A DNA stretch of 64,000 nt, taken from Afipia sp. Its GTDB lineage: Bacteria > Pseudomonadota > Alphaproteobacteria > Rhizobiales > Xanthobacteraceae. Made by a program: the position numbers and the translations under genes. Positions 1 through 10,082 of this stretch are shown in pieces. Below the pieces are notes generated by a model that had not been told where the DNA came from, ran no database searches, and saw nothing but the letters and a program-made list of their open reading frames with translations. The stretch's first letter is position 1, and the number at the start of each line of letters is the position of its first letter. Location: positions 142,424 through 206,423 of the forward strand of contig JANINQ010000011.1 in the NCBI GenBank assembly GCA_024508675.1. Reading direction: 5' to 3'.

Positions 1-2
1 TC

Positions 3-947
3 GCGCGTTACTTCCGGCCGCTCGCCACCGATCCCGGCGCGCTCGGGCTGGTCGATGATGCTGCGGTCCTGAGATCATCGGGCGACGATCTTGTCGTGAC
101 CACGGACGCCGTTATTGAAGGCGTTCACTTCCTCCCAGGCGATCCTCCTGACACCATCGCGCGCAAGGCGTTGCGGGTGAACCTCTCGGACCTCGCCGCC
201 AAGGGCGCGGTGCCCGCGGGTTTTGTCCTGACGCTGGTCCTGCGCGAGGCGAAGGAGGAATGGCTGGCGCCATTCGCACGCGCGCTCGGCGAGGATGCGG
301 CGGCGTTCGGCTGCTCGGTGCTGGGCGGAGATACGGTCTCAACGCCGGGACCGCTGATGATTTCGATCACCGCATTCGGCCACGTGCCACCGGGCAGGAT
401 GGTTCGCCGGACCGATGCCAAGCCGGGCGACCGGATCGCGGTCACCGGCACCATCGGCGATGCCGCATTGGGTTTGCGGATGCTCAAAGGGGAAGGCGAG
501 GGCTTCGACACATTATCGCGCGAGTTCCTGATCCAGCGTTACCGCGTGCCGCAGCCGCGTAATGCCCTCGCGCTCGCCATTCGTGACCATGCGAGCGCGT
601 CCATGGATGTATCCGATGGCCTGGCCGGCGATCTTACCAAGCTCTGTGCAGCGTCAGGCGTTTCCGCAACGGTCAGTCTTGCGGACGTTCCGCTTTCGGC
701 ACCGGTGCGCGCGTTTATTGCGAAGGGCCGTTCGGACATTGAAGCAGCCATATCCGGCGGCGACGATTACGAGGTTCTCTGCACCGTTCCGGAGAATCGG
801 TGGGATTCGTTCGCGGCCGCTGCGCGTCAGGCCGGCATACAGGTGTCAGCCATCGGCAGGATCGAGGCGGGCACGGCAGTGCCCAGGTTCCTTGATGCAT
901 CGGGTCAGCCGATCCAGCTCAAGCGCCTGTCCTACAGTCACTTCTGA
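3..947 (+). CDS. thiL: thiamine-monophosphate kinase, 5' end outside window
   Basis: ATP-dependent kinase converting thiamine monophosphate to thiamine diphosphate, the last step of cofactor synthesis, in the cytosol. The reading frame is open from position 3, so the true start lies upstream; only a few residues should be missing from the usual 320-330. Visible AIR-synthase-like motifs are VDDAAV near the start (metal-binding Asp pair), LGGDT, MDVSDGLAGD and SGGDDYE. A GTG at 96 is an internal codon, because the VDDAAV motif lies before it. It precedes hppA on the same strand by about 230 bp. Confidence 0.93.
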   Translation, partial: ARYFRPLATDPGALGLVDDAAVLRSSGDDLVVTTDAVIEGVHFLPGDPPDTIARKALRVNLSDLAAKGAVPAGFVLTLVLREAKEEWLAPFARALGEDAAAFGCSVLGGDTVSTPGPLMISITAFGHVPPGRMVRRTDAKPGDRIAVTGTIGDAALGLRMLKGEGEGFDTLSREFLIQRYRVPQPRNALALAIRDHASASMDVSDGLAGDLTKLCAASGVSATVSLADVPLSAPVRAFIAKGRSDIEAAISGGDDYEVLCTVPENRWDSFAAAARQAGIQVSAIGRIEAGTAVPRFLDASGQPIQLKRLSYSHF

Positions 948-1180
948 GGCTTTTCGCGCTGCACCAAAATGACCTGTGCGGCATTCCTTGAATCGCCCAA
1001 AAAGCGGCGTGCAAAACGCGGGTGGCGTTGCGTCAAGGGTATGATTTTGGCATTGTCCGCGCCGAATTGAGGCAGCTTTTCGCCTTTGAAGATGCATGCC
1101 TTCTTTTTTGCGCGCCCGGCCACCCTGTACGGCCTGTGGTGCGTTTCTGGGGAAACAGCAGGGGATCTGAGGCAACATCA

Positions 1181-3295
1181 ATGACAGCACTATGGTTGAT
1201 TGTGCTCGCGGGCGTGCTTTCTATCGTCTACGCCGCGTGGGCTACATCGTCGGTACTTGGGGCAGATGCGGGTAACGCCCGCATGCAGGAAATCGCAGCA
1301 GCGGTGCGTGAAGGTGCGCAGGCGTACCTGAAGCGCCAGTACATGACGATCGGACTCGTCGGCATCGTGATCTTCGCGCTGCTCGCTTACTTCCTCGGCA
1401 TTCTCGTCGCAGTCGGCTTCCTGATCGGCGCGGTGCTGTCGGGCGCTGCGGGCTTCATCGGCATGAACGTCTCGGTTCGCGCCAACGTGCGCACCGCGCA
1501 GGCCGCGACCAAGTCGCTGGCTGGCGGCCTCGAACTCGCCTTCAAGGCAGGCGCGATCACGGGCCTGCTGGTTGCCGGCCTCGCGCTGCTCGGCGTCACC
1601 CTGTATTTCATCTACCTCACCAAGGGCGCTGGCCTTCCGGCCAACAGCCGCACCGTGGTTGACGCCCTCGTGGCTCTCGGCTTCGGCGCATCGCTGATCT
1701 CGATCTTCGCCCGTCTCGGCGGCGGCATCTTCACCAAGGGTGCGGACGTCGGCGGCGATCTCGTCGGCAAGGTTGAAGCCGGCATTCCGGAAGATGATCC
1801 GCGCAACCCGGCCACCATCGCCGACAACGTCGGTGACAACGTCGGCGACTGCGCCGGCATGGCTGCTGACCTGTTCGAGACCTATGCCGTGACCGCGGTC
1901 GCGACCATGGTTCTCGCGGCGATCTTCTTCGCCACGTCGCCACTGCTGGTGAACATGATGACGCTGCCGCTCGCCATTGGCGGCATCTGCATCGTGACCT
2001 CGATCATCGGCACCTTCTTCGTGAAGCTCGGCGCCAGCCAGTCGATCATGGGCGCGCTCTACAAGGGCCTGATCGCCACCGGCGTCCTGTCGCTGTTCGG
2101 CGTGGCTCTGGCGATCCACTATCTGGTCGGCTTCGGTCCGCTCGCGGGCGTGAAGTATACCGGCCTCGCACTGTTCGAGTGCGGCGTGGTCGGCCTCGCC
2201 GTTACCGGCCTGATCATCTGGATCACCGAATACTACACCGGCACCGATTTCCGCCCGGTGAAGTCTATCGCGCAGTCGTCGGTGACTGGTCACGGCACCA
2301 ACGTGATCCAGGGCCTCGCCATCTCGATGGAATCGACGGCGCTTCCCGCCATCGTGATCATCGCGGGCATCCTGATCACCTACAGCCTCGCGGGCTTGTT
2401 CGGAATCGCGATCGCGACCACCACCATGCTCGCTCTCGCCGGCATGATCGTCGCGCTCGACGCCTTCGGTCCGGTGACGGACAACGCGGGCGGCATCGCG
2501 GAAATGGCAGGCCTTCCGAAGGAAGTGCGCAAGTCCACCGACGCGCTCGACGCCGTCGGCAACACCACCAAGGCGGTGACCAAGGGCTACGCCATCGGCT
2601 CCGCCGGTCTCGGCGCGCTGGTGCTGTTCGCGGCTTACAATGAAGACCTCAAGTTCTTCATTGCCTCCAAGAGCCCGTACTTCGTTGGCGTCGCGCCTGA
2701 CTTCTCGCTGAACAATCCATACGTCGTGGTCGGCCTGCTGTTCGGCGGCCTGCTGCCGTATCTGTTTGGCGCGATGGGCATGACCGCTGTGGGCCGTGCT
2801 GCCGGTGCAATCGTTGAGGAAGTGCGTCGTCAGTTCCGCGAAAAGCCGGGCATCATGAAGGGCACCGACAAGCCGGACTACGGCAAGGCCGTTGACCTTC
2901 TGACCCGTGCGGCGATCAAGGAAATGATCATCCCGTCACTGTTGCCGGTGCTGTCGCCGATTTTCGTCTACTTCGTGATCTACGCGATCGCGGGTGGCGG
3001 AGCCGCCGGCAAGTCGGCTGCATTCTCGGCAGTCGGTGCAATGCTGCTCGGCGTGATCGTGACCGGTCTGTTCGTCGCGATCTCGATGACCTCGGGCGGC
3101 GGCGCATGGGACAACGCCAAGAAGTATATCGAGGACGGTCATCACGGTGGCAAGGGTTCGGATGCACACAAGGCAGCCGTGACCGGCGACACCGTTGGCG
3201 ATCCCTACAAGGATACGGCAGGCCCTGCCGTGAACCCGATGATCAAGATCACCAACATCGTGGCGCTGCTGCTGCTTGCGATCCTGGCGCACTGA
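1181..3295 (+). CDS. hppA: K+-independent-type membrane H+-translocating pyrophosphatase
   Basis: Integral membrane enzyme that hydrolyses pyrophosphate and pumps protons out of the cytosol. The product is 704 aa with about 16 hydrophobic segments. The substrate site GGDLVGKVE and the Asp-rich [12 protein letters not shown] are intact. The motif GNTTKA has Lys at the position that is Ala in potassium-dependent enzymes, so this is predicted to be potassium-independent. ATG 1181 is chosen because the protein then starts directly with its first membrane helix ([11 protein letters not shown]); the upstream in-frame extension to 1022 has no family resemblance. A strong terminator follows. Confidence 0.96.
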   Translation: MTALWLIVLAGVLSIVYAAWATSSVLGADAGNARMQEIAAAVREGAQAYLKRQYMTIGLVGIVIFALLAYFLGILVAVGFLIGAVLSGAAGFIGMNVSVRANVRTAQAATKSLAGGLELAFKAGAITGLLVAGLALLGVTLYFIYLTKGAGLPANSRTVVDALVALGFGASLISIFARLGGGIFTKGADVGGDLVGKVEAGIPEDDPRNPATIADNVGDNVGDCAGMAADLFETYAVTAVATMVLAAIFFATSPLLVNMMTLPLAIGGICIVTSIIGTFFVKLGASQSIMGALYKGLIATGVLSLFGVALAIHYLVGFGPLAGVKYTGLALFECGVVGLAVTGLIIWITEYYTGTDFRPVKSIAQSSVTGHGTNVIQGLAISMESTALPAIVIIAGILITYSLAGLFGIAIATTTMLALAGMIVALDAFGPVTDNAGGIAEMAGLPKEVRKSTDALDAVGNTTKAVTKGYAIGSAGLGALVLFAAYNEDLKFFIASKSPYFVGVAPDFSLNNPYVVVGLLFGGLLPYLFGAMGMTAVGRAAGAIVEEVRRQFREKPGIMKGTDKPDYGKAVDLLTRAAIKEMIIPSLLPVLSPIFVYFVIYAIAGGGAAGKSAAFSAVGAMLLGVIVTGLFVAISMTSGGGAWDNAKKYIEDGHHGGKGSDAHKAAVTGDTVGDPYKDTAGPAVNPMIKITNIVALLLLAILAH

Positions 3296-3316
3296 TCTTT
3301 CGAAGTTCCCAAACAC

Positions 3317-3350
3317 AAACCCCGCGACGCGAGTCGCGGGGTTTCTCTTT
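3317..3350 (+). terminator. intrinsic terminator of hppA
   Basis: A 12-bp stem AAACCCCGCGAC / GTCGCGGGGTTT with a 4-nt loop is followed by TCTCTTT, 21 bp after the hppA stop codon. Confidence 0.85.
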
Positions 3351-3483
3351 GCGCGGATGCCACACGTGATTGTTGCGATTTGATGACAGATTGAAGTGTT
3401 GTCCACGCAGAAATTTATGGTCGTGGCGGAAACCCGATCAAGTTCGTGTGCGTTAATCCGCGTTGAACAGAGGGAGGCACCAC

Positions 3484-3636
3484 ATGGCAGCAGACGACGG
3501 CGATCCGTTCGAGCAGGGGAAACTCGCGCGGTTCAATAATGAGCCACACGACAATCCCTATCCTGAGAACACCGAGCAGCATCAGCGCTGGGAAGCAGGC
3601 TACAGATTCGTCGAGCAAGGGCTGATGTCGGTGTGA
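3484..3636 (+). CDS. small Rmf/CrpP-fold-like protein, 50 aa
   Basis: Hydrophilic 50-aa protein starting at an ATG with the ribosome binding site GAGGGAGG 7 nt upstream. The core NPYPENTEQHQRWEAGYR resembles the ribosome-modulation-factor/CrpP small-protein fold, which has a glycine-containing first helix, PYP, and W-x-x-G-(Y/W) at the start of the second helix. Members bind ribosomes (RMF) or are plasmid or phage accessory proteins; the role here is inferred only. It lies alone between two terminators, so it is its own transcription unit. Confidence 0.7.
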   Translation: MAADDGDPFEQGKLARFNNEPHDNPYPENTEQHQRWEAGYRFVEQGLMSV

Positions 3637-3653
3637 CCGCCTGTATTCAAGGA

Positions 3654-3685
3654 AAAACGGCCGCCTTAACGGCGGCCGTTTTATT
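3654..3685. terminator. bidirectional intrinsic terminator
   Basis: Perfect 12-bp stem AAAACGGCCGCC / GGCGGCCGTTTT with a 5-nt loop and A/T tracts on both sides. It separates the rightward Rmf-like gene from the leftward solute-binding gene and can serve both. Confidence 0.85.
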
Positions 3686-3704
3686 TGTGCCGTGGATGTC
3701 CGCC

Positions 3705-4706
3705 TCAGTTGACGTCCATCTTCAGGCCTTCCTTGTTGATGATGCCTGCGAACTTCTTGATCTCGGCATCGATGAAGGCCGCGTACTGTTCCGGTGTTCC
3801 ATAGTCAGGCACGGCGCCCATCGCGGCGATGTTCTTCTTGATGTCGTCGCGCTCCAGCATTTTTTTGATCTCTGCGTTGTACGCATCCATGATCGGGCGC
3901 GGTGTGCCGGCCTGCATGAACATGCCGAACCATGAAGAGACATCGAAGTTGGCAAGCTCCGGCGCGCTCTCGCGCATGGTCGGAATGTTGGGCGCCTTGA
4001 AGCTGCGTTCGGGCGTCGTCACAGCCAGTGCGATGAGTTTTCCATCCTCCGTTTGCGGCAAGGATGGGTACAGGTTGTCGAACAGGATCGCGACGTCGCC
4101 GCCGAGCGCGCCGGTGAGCGCAGGACCCGCGCCGCGGAACGGGATGTGAGTCATCTTCACGCCGGTCAATTGCAGGAACCAGACGGCGGTGAGATGTGGG
4201 CTTTGTCCGACACCTGATGAGCCGTAATTCAGCTTGTCCGGATTGGCCTTGAGGAAGGCGATCAGTTCCTTGATCGACTTGATGCCGCTCGACGGATGCG
4301 CGGAGACGATATTAGGAATGCGGATCGCATTGCTGAGCGGCTGAAGCTGCTCCGGCTTGTAGGGCAGGGAACGGAAGATGCTGTAGGCGACTGCGTTCGG
4401 TCCCGGATTGCCGACGAGGATCGTATTGCCGTCCGGCTTCTGCTGCACGTAGTAGGCGGTGCCGATGGTACCGCCGCCGCCGGATTTATTTTCCACGACA
4501 GCGGAGATGCCCCATGCCTGCTGCAGATGCTGCGCGAGATAGCGGCCGATCACGTCGGTGCTGCCGCCGGGGGCTGCCGGCACGATGATCCGGACCGTGT
4601 CGGTCGGACGCCACTCGGCTGATTTTGCCGGTCGTGGCCAGAGCGGGCTTGTTGAAAGAGCTGCAGCGCCTGACAGCACGGCGCGGCGAGACAGTGAACG
4701 CGTCAT
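3705..4706 (-). CDS. TctC/Bug-type periplasmic solute-binding protein
   Basis: Binding protein of the tripartite tricarboxylate transporter type, 333 aa, close to the usual 320-330. The N-terminus has a twin-arginine-like signal (SRRAVLSG, then a hydrophobic stretch to about residue 29). Family marks are VRIIVPAAPGGSTD near residue 39, VVENKSGGGGTIG, and GSSGVGQSPHL in the ligand cleft. No TctA/TctB membrane genes are next to it, which is common for these expanded 'orphan' binding proteins in Bradyrhizobium and Bordetella relatives. The ligand (often a carboxylate or aromatic acid) cannot be told. Confidence 0.92.
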   Translation of the reverse strand: MTRSLSRRAVLSGAAALSTSPLWPRPAKSAEWRPTDTVRIIVPAAPGGSTDVIGRYLAQHLQQAWGISAVVENKSGGGGTIGTAYYVQQKPDGNTILVGNPGPNAVAYSIFRSLPYKPEQLQPLSNAIRIPNIVSAHPSSGIKSIKELIAFLKANPDKLNYGSSGVGQSPHLTAVWFLQLTGVKMTHIPFRGAGPALTGALGGDVAILFDNLYPSLPQTEDGKLIALAVTTPERSFKAPNIPTMRESAPELANFDVSSWFGMFMQAGTPRPIMDAYNAEIKKMLERDDIKKNIAAMGAVPDYGTPEQYAAFIDAEIKKFAGIINKEGLKMDVN

Positions 4707-4859
4707 CGGTAACCTCCCAGCTACATCTCGTTATCGAGATCTTGTTGGAAGGAACCGTAGCGGGCGCGTTCTGCTGCGGCAAGCGTAGCTGTTACGCCTT
4801 GATGCGCCGGTGTTTCGCTGAGCAAAATACCGGCGATCGGGCGGCCGGCAGATGTGGAA

Positions 4860-5336
4860 TCAGCGCGGGCTGAGCAGCTTGAAGATCGGCGTCAGGTAGC
4901 TCATTTCCTGACCGCTGGTCGGCGTGGTGCGGCTGATGAAGTCGAAGATCTTGCCGTCCTGCAGTCCGTAATTGGCGACGCGCTGGACCGTGCGGTTCTT
5001 GTCGAAATAGATCGCGATCACCCGTTGGTCGATCACCTGCTGCTGCATGAACGCGACTTTCCGCTCCGAGCGCTGCGAGATGTAATAGAACACCTCACCG
5101 CTGAGGGTGGCGACAGTGGAGGGCGTCCCCATCACGATCAGAACCTGATCCTGGCTGGCGCCAATCGGAATTTGCTCGAGAGCGCCGGGGGGCAGAATGT
5201 AGCCCTTCTGGAACTGCTCGCCGGTGCAGGCCGCCAGAAGGCCGCACGTCAGGGCGACGGCTGCGGCTCCTCGCAGGCGCGTGACGAACCGCGGCGTACC
5301 GGCGATCTGAAGACCGGGCTGTCTGGAAACAGTCAT
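4860..5336 (-). CDS. bamE: outer-membrane assembly lipoprotein BamE (SmpA/OmlA)
   Basis: Outer-membrane lipoprotein of the BAM complex that inserts beta-barrel proteins. The 158-aa product has a signal with lipobox LAAC (acylated Cys near residue 37). The SmpA/OmlA domain follows, with the typical segments IPIGASQDQVLIVMGTPS and TLSGEVFYYIS. The C-terminal part includes the RVANYGLQDGK stretch seen in alphaproteobacterial members. It is divergent from the bc1 chaperone gene, the usual arrangement in Rhizobiales. Confidence 0.9.
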   Translation of the reverse strand: MTVSRQPGLQIAGTPRFVTRLRGAAAVALTCGLLAACTGEQFQKGYILPPGALEQIPIGASQDQVLIVMGTPSTVATLSGEVFYYISQRSERKVAFMQQQVIDQRVIAIYFDKNRTVQRVANYGLQDGKIFDFISRTTPTSGQEMSYLTPIFKLLSPR

Positions 5337-5476
5337 GTCTGACCTGGCCTTCCTCTTGCGTCTTGCCTATTGCATCGGTTTGAGCGTTGACGTACCGGGC
5401 AGGGCTTCCGATTTCAATATATCGACGCCTCCGAAACGATCAGGTATCGCTTCCGGCCTCGACGTGGAACCCAAAA

Positions 5477-6031
5477 ATGCTTTGGCCATTCAATCGCTTC
5501 AGGAACCCCACCGTCCCGCGCGGCACCATTGAAGCCATCTATGGCATGATCGTGGCGCAAGCGCGAGAACCGGCGTTTTACGCGGAGCTTGGGGTGCGGG
5601 ACACGGTTAATGGCCGATTCGACATGCTGATCCTGCATCTGTGGCTGGTGCTGCGCCGATTGCAGCCAGTGGATGGCGGCAATGGCCTGTCGCAGGCGCT
5701 TTTCGATCATTTCTGCGCCGATATGGACGACAATCTCCGCGAGATGGGGGTTGGCGACCTGACCGTGCCGAAGCGCATGCAGGCCTTTGGCGAAGCATTT
5801 TACGGGCGTTCCGCCGCCTATGACCTGGCTTTCGCCGCTGGCGACGAAGACCTCGCTCAAGCCCTCTCCAAGAATGTCTTCAACGGCGAGGCAATGGCGA
5901 ATGCCCGAATTCTTGCGGCCTATGTTCGCGAAGCCAGCGACCGCCTCGCTGCGGTTGACGACGGGGCCATCCGCAAGGGAGCATGGACCTTTCCCAAGCC
6001 TGCAGCAGCTCTCCCGGGTGGTGTGTCATGA
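5477..6031 (+). CDS. ubiquinol-cytochrome c chaperone family protein
   Basis: Soluble 184-aa protein of the CBP3/UQCC1 family, which helps assemble cytochrome b of the bc1 complex. Recognisable parts are YGMIVAQAREPAFYAELGV and FDMLILHLWLVLRRL near the N-terminus, then FDHFCADMDDNLREMGVGDL and MQAFGEAFYGRSAAYD. The ATG at 5477 gives the usual N-terminus (MLWPFNRFR); a longer TTG form is possible but unlikely. It overlaps the next gene by four bases (ATGA), indicating translational coupling to the DUF177 gene. Confidence 0.88.
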   Translation: MLWPFNRFRNPTVPRGTIEAIYGMIVAQAREPAFYAELGVRDTVNGRFDMLILHLWLVLRRLQPVDGGNGLSQALFDHFCADMDDNLREMGVGDLTVPKRMQAFGEAFYGRSAAYDLAFAAGDEDLAQALSKNVFNGEAMANARILAAYVREASDRLAAVDDGAIRKGAWTFPKPAAALPGGVS

Positions 6032-6618
6032 GCAGGTCTGGTCCAATGCCCGATAGCAGTCGCCCGTGGAGCTTCCCCGTTCTGGTGAGTCAGTTGCCGG
6101 AGGCGGGACTGCATCAGGTGCTGGAAACCACCCCGACACAGCGCAGCCTGCTGGCCACCGCGGCAGGCGTGAATACGGTGCTGAAGGCCGAGGCGAGCCT
6201 CGATGTCGTTCCCGAGGCCGGGGGCCGCGTGCATGTATCGGGCACCGTGCGGGCGAGGGTGGAGCAGACCTGCGTTGTATCGCTCGAACCCGTCGAAAAC
6301 GACGTGGAAGAGCCCATCGAGGTCACGTTCGCGCCGCCCGAGCAGATCGCGGCCACACCAAAGTCCGTTCAGAAAGAGCAGGGTGACGAGGCGGAGATTC
6401 CCGATCCACCCGAGGCCATCGTCAATGGCGCCATCGATCTGGGGAAGCTCGCGACGGAGTTTCTGGTTCTGGGAATAGATCCCTACCCGCGGAAGCCGGG
6501 GGCCGCCTTTGTATCCCCCGAAACCCCTGCGGACCCGGACGAGCATCCGTTCGCGGCCCTGAGAGCCCTCAAGGATGCTCCAGGCGGCCCGAAGGGCAAA
6601 AAACCCAAGGGGAAGTGA
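6028..6618 (+). CDS. DUF177 (YceD-like) protein
   Basis: 196-aa cytosolic protein of the YceD/DUF177 family, linked in other organisms to 23S rRNA or ribosomal large-subunit maturation. Typical features are the beta-rich N-terminal half (VHVSGTVRARVEQTCVVSLE), the acidic middle, and the conserved IDLGKLATEFLVLGIDPYPR. The ATG at 6028 lies in an ATGA overlap with the preceding stop. Family members are usually encoded with rpmF or plsX; here plsX follows after about 200 bp. Confidence 0.88.
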   Translation: MSRSGPMPDSSRPWSFPVLVSQLPEAGLHQVLETTPTQRSLLATAAGVNTVLKAEASLDVVPEAGGRVHVSGTVRARVEQTCVVSLEPVENDVEEPIEVTFAPPEQIAATPKSVQKEQGDEAEIPDPPEAIVNGAIDLGKLATEFLVLGIDPYPRKPGAAFVSPETPADPDEHPFAALRALKDAPGGPKGKKPKGK

Positions 6619-6815
6619 CTCCCTCGCGGCGCGCGCTTGACCGAAGCCGTGGTCTGGGTCAAGCCGTTGTATCGCACTACAAAAACGCTATTGTCGCTGC
6701 CCGGCTGGGGTTGTGCTCACATAGCTAGACTTCCGCCCACCGCCATCGGCAACGATGGTTTCCAGCTCGCGGCCAGTCATCTCAAAGCCGCAACGATCAG
6801 GTTTCCGGAACGCTT

Positions 6816-7877
6816 ATGCCGCAAAAGGTTCGAATCGCGCTTGACGCCATGGGCGGCGATTTCGGTGCATCGGTCGTTGTCCCCGGCGCGGCGCTCGCAT
6901 TGATGCGGCATACCGACGTCGAATTCCTGATGGTCGGCGACAGCGCACTGATCAACAGCCAGCTCGATGCCCATCCGGCACTCAAGGCCGTCTCAAAGGT
7001 GATCCACGCGGATATCGCCATCAGCATGGATGAGAAGCCGAGCCAGGCTCTGCGCCGCGGCCGCAAGTCGTCGTCGATGTGGCTGGCCATCGATGCTGTG
7101 AAGCATGGTCAGGCCGATGTGGCTGTGTCCGCCGGCAACACCGGCGCGCTCATGGCCATGTCGCGGCTGAACCTGCGGATGATGCCCGGCATCGACCGTC
7201 CCGCCATCGCTGCGGTCTGGCCGACGGTGCGCGGGGAATCCGTGGTGCTCGACGTCGGCGCATCCATTGGTGGCGATGCCCGGCACCTTGCCTCGCTGGC
7301 GATCATGGGCAGCGCGATGGCGCGGGTCCTGTTCGATCTCGAACGGCCGACGGTCGGCCTGCTCAATATCGGCGTCGAGGAAGTCAAGGGCGTCGAGGAA
7401 GTGCGCGGAGCCGCCGAACTGCTGCGGGCCATGAACCCGCCCCAGCTAGAATTCATCGGCTTTGTCGAAGGCGACGGCATCGGCAAGGGCGCCGCGGATG
7501 TCATCGTCACGGAAGGGTTCAGCGGCAACATCGCGTTGAAGACCGCCGAAGGCACGGCCCGGCAGATCGCGGAATATCTGCGCAGCGCCATGGGCCGGAC
7601 CTGGCGCTCCAAGCTCGGCTACATCTTCGCGCGCGGCGCCTTCAATGCCCTGCGGGACAAGATGGACCCCCGCAAGGTCAATGGTGGCGTCTTCCTCGGG
7701 TTGAACGGCGTCGTCATCAAGAGCCATGGCGGCACCGATGCCGAAGGTTTTGCCTCGGCCGTTGAGGTTGGCTATGACATGGTCCGCTACGATCTCCTGC
7801 CCAAGATCAATCAAACACTCAACCGCGACGGCCACGCTCTTTCGATCGTGCCGAATGCGCAGGAGGCTGTCTCGTGA
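6816..7877 (+). CDS. plsX: phosphate acyltransferase PlsX
   Basis: Makes acyl-phosphate from acyl-ACP for the PlsY-dependent first step of phospholipid synthesis; peripheral membrane enzyme. The 353-aa length is typical. The N-terminal signature [11 protein letters not shown], the [13 protein letters not shown] motif and NIGVEEVKG are all present. The gene overlaps fabH by four bases (GTGA) and carries the fabH ribosome binding site AGGAGG in its last codons, so plsX and fabH are translationally coupled. Confidence 0.96.
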   Translation: MPQKVRIALDAMGGDFGASVVVPGAALALMRHTDVEFLMVGDSALINSQLDAHPALKAVSKVIHADIAISMDEKPSQALRRGRKSSSMWLAIDAVKHGQADVAVSAGNTGALMAMSRLNLRMMPGIDRPAIAAVWPTVRGESVVLDVGASIGGDARHLASLAIMGSAMARVLFDLERPTVGLLNIGVEEVKGVEEVRGAAELLRAMNPPQLEFIGFVEGDGIGKGAADVIVTEGFSGNIALKTAEGTARQIAEYLRSAMGRTWRSKLGYIFARGAFNALRDKMDPRKVNGGVFLGLNGVVIKSHGGTDAEGFASAVEVGYDMVRYDLLPKINQTLNRDGHALSIVPNAQEAVS

Positions 7878-8851
7878 CTTTGATGCGTTCGGTTGTGCTC
7901 GGCCATGGTGCTTACTTGCCGGAGCGCGTTCTGACCAATGCCGAACTGGCGAAGATGGTCGATACCTCGGATGAGTGGATCGTCCAGCGCACCGGCATCA
8001 AGGAGCGCCACATCGCTGCGGATGGCGAGTTCACCTCCCATCTCGGCCTGAAAGCGGCGCAGGCGGCGATCGCCAACGCCGGGATCGACGCGCAATCGAT
8101 TGATCTGATCGTGCTGGCGACCTCGACGCCGGACAATACGTTTCCCGCGACCGCGGTGGCGATCCAGAACGGGCTCGGCATCAATCACGGCGCGGCGTTC
8201 GATCTGCAGGCTGTGTGCACCGGCTTCATCTTCGCGCTGGCAACGGCCGACAACTTCCTCAAAAGCGGCGCATTCAAGCGCGCGCTGGTGATCGGTGCTG
8301 AAACATTTTCACGTATCCTCGACTGGAATGACCGAGGAACCTGCGTGCTGTTCGGTGACGGTGCGGGCGCGCTGATCCTGGAGGCGCAGCCGCAGGCGGG
8401 GACCACAGCCGATCGCGGCATCCTGACCACGCATCTGCGTTCGGACGGCCGGCACAAGGACAAGTTGTTCGTGGACGGCGGTCCGTCCAGCACCCAGACG
8501 GTCGGACATCTTCGGATGGAAGGCCGCGAAGTGTTCAAGCATGCGGTCGGCATGATCACGGATGTCATCGTGGATGCCTTCAATGCGACCGGTACGACGG
8601 CTGACGATGTAGACTGGCTGGTTCCCCACCAGGCCAACAAGCGCATCATCGATGCGTCTGCGAAGAAGCTGCATATTGCGCCGCAGAAAGTCGTTCTGAC
8701 GGTCGATCGCCATGGCAACACGTCGGCGGCATCCATTCCGCTGGCTCTTGCTGCAGCCGTCGATGACGGGCGCATCAAGAAGAACGACCTTTTGATGCTT
8801 GAGGCGATGGGCGGTGGCTTCACCTGGGGATCGGCACTCTTGCGCTGGTGA
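7874..8851 (+). CDS. fabH: beta-ketoacyl-ACP synthase III
   Basis: Initiates fatty-acid synthesis by condensing acetyl-CoA with malonyl-ACP. The catalytic triad is visible: Cys115 in LQAVCTGF, His252 in VPHQANKRI and Asn282 in [11 protein letters not shown]. Length 325 aa is typical. The GTG at 7874 is preferred over ATG 7883 because AGGAGG at 7861-7866 sits seven bases before it. Confidence 0.96.
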   Translation: MTLMRSVVLGHGAYLPERVLTNAELAKMVDTSDEWIVQRTGIKERHIAADGEFTSHLGLKAAQAAIANAGIDAQSIDLIVLATSTPDNTFPATAVAIQNGLGINHGAAFDLQAVCTGFIFALATADNFLKSGAFKRALVIGAETFSRILDWNDRGTCVLFGDGAGALILEAQPQAGTTADRGILTTHLRSDGRHKDKLFVDGGPSSTQTVGHLRMEGREVFKHAVGMITDVIVDAFNATGTTADDVDWLVPHQANKRIIDASAKKLHIAPQKVVLTVDRHGNTSAASIPLALAAAVDDGRIKKNDLLMLEAMGGGFTWGSALLRW

Positions 8852-8981
8852 GGTTTTTGCTAAAGTCTGGCGCAAATTGAAAACGAATTCATGCTGTTGC
8901 ATCGATGAGTAAGGTTGACCCTCGGTCGCTAAGCTCATAATTTCAGAACACAATATTTTTTCGCCGTGAGCGGGGCAGGCG

Positions 8982-9311
8982 ATGACCGGAACCGGGAAGA
9001 CAGTCACACGCGTTGATCTGTGCGAAGCCGTCTACCAAAAGGTAGGGCTGTCGCGTACGGAGTCGTCCGCGTTCGTGGAACTTGTATTGAAGGAAATCAC
9101 CGACTGCCTTGAGAAGGGCGAGACGGTGAAGCTCTCGTCTTTCGGCTCGTTCATGGTGCGAAAGAAGGGCCAGCGTATCGGCCGCAATCCAAAGACCGGA
9201 ACGGAAGTGCCTATCTCGCCGCGCCGGGTTATGGTGTTCAAGCCATCTGCGATTCTTAAGCAGCGTATCAACGGGAATGGCAGCGAAGGCGCCAACGGCG
9301 CTGGTGACTGA
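8982..9311 (+). CDS. ihfA: integration host factor alpha subunit
   Basis: DNA-bending protein of the HU/IHF family, 109 aa. The sequence [18 protein letters not shown] starts the dimer helices. [19 protein letters not shown] leads to the beta arm with the intercalating Pro, and [15 protein letters not shown] closes the fold. A short Gly/Asn-rich tail of about ten residues is usual in Rhizobiales. IHF also assists many tyrosine-integrase phages, so it may serve the prophage to the right. Confidence 0.95.
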   Translation: MTGTGKTVTRVDLCEAVYQKVGLSRTESSAFVELVLKEITDCLEKGETVKLSSFGSFMVRKKGQRIGRNPKTGTEVPISPRRVMVFKPSAILKQRINGNGSEGANGAGD

Positions 9312-9348
9312 CTTTTAGAACGGTGGCTTTCAACGGGGAGCCCTGCAT

Positions 9349-10005
9349 TTGGACAAGGCGCCGGACGCGTTTCGGACAATCAGCGAGGTTGCCGACGACC
9401 TCGATGTGCCACAGCACGTCCTGAGGTTCTGGGAGACGCGTTTCACCCAGATCAAACCGATGAAGCGGAGCGGCGGCCGTCGCTATTATCGCCCCGACGA
9501 CGTCAATCTGTTACGCGGCATCCGCCGGCTGCTTTACGGCGAGGGCTATACCATTCGCGGTGTGCAGCGCATTTTGCGCGAGCACGGGATCAAGTCCGTC
9601 CAGAGCCTGACAGACGGTTCCGCCGATCATGCCAAGGCCCTGTTTGACGGCCCGTCGTTCGATGCCGAGAAGGACGATCACGCTCCGGACGTGGCTGAGT
9701 TCGAAGACGAGGCTGACGAAGAGGTTGAGGCTGACGAAGCCGCCGATGAGCAGGAGGACAGCCATTCATCGCCGTTGTCGCTACGCGATCTGGGACCTCC
9801 TCTGTCCGACCTGACGCCCCCGAAAGCTGTGGTGGCCAAGCCGGTTCAGCCCGGCCCTGCCAATGGCTCGTCCGGTGCAGAGGCCTATGCGCCGCCGAAC
9901 ATCCGGAAGAATGCGCGACCGATGGATCGTGGCAAGCTCCAGACGGCCCTTGATGACCTGATCGGAGCGAGAGCCCTGATCGATCAGGTGCTGAAGGATA
10001 GCTAA
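9349..10005 (+). CDS. MerR-family transcriptional regulator
   Basis: 218-aa DNA-binding protein. The winged helix is at residues 8-75: [20 protein letters not shown], then [18 protein letters not shown] very acidic linker ([20 protein letters not shown]) and a short C-terminal helix follow. The TTG start at 9349 has GGGGAG eight bases upstream. This orthologue regularly follows ihfA in Rhizobiales. Its target is unknown. Confidence 0.9.
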   Translation: MDKAPDAFRTISEVADDLDVPQHVLRFWETRFTQIKPMKRSGGRRYYRPDDVNLLRGIRRLLYGEGYTIRGVQRILREHGIKSVQSLTDGSADHAKALFDGPSFDAEKDDHAPDVAEFEDEADEEVEADEAADEQEDSHSSPLSLRDLGPPLSDLTPPKAVVAKPVQPGPANGSSGAEAYAPPNIRKNARPMDRGKLQTALDDLIGARALIDQVLKDS

Positions 10006-10082
10006 CGGTCACACGACGCCAGACAGTCGGGCGGCAGCGCAGCCGGGTCGCTGTGCCTTGTTGGCGTCACCGCGCTGTGCGC

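Noticed and set aside
1190..2293. 367-codon open frame antisense to hppA
   Set aside because: Low-complexity His/Asp/Arg/Glu-rich translation typical of the reverse strand of a GC-rich gene; hppA is certain.
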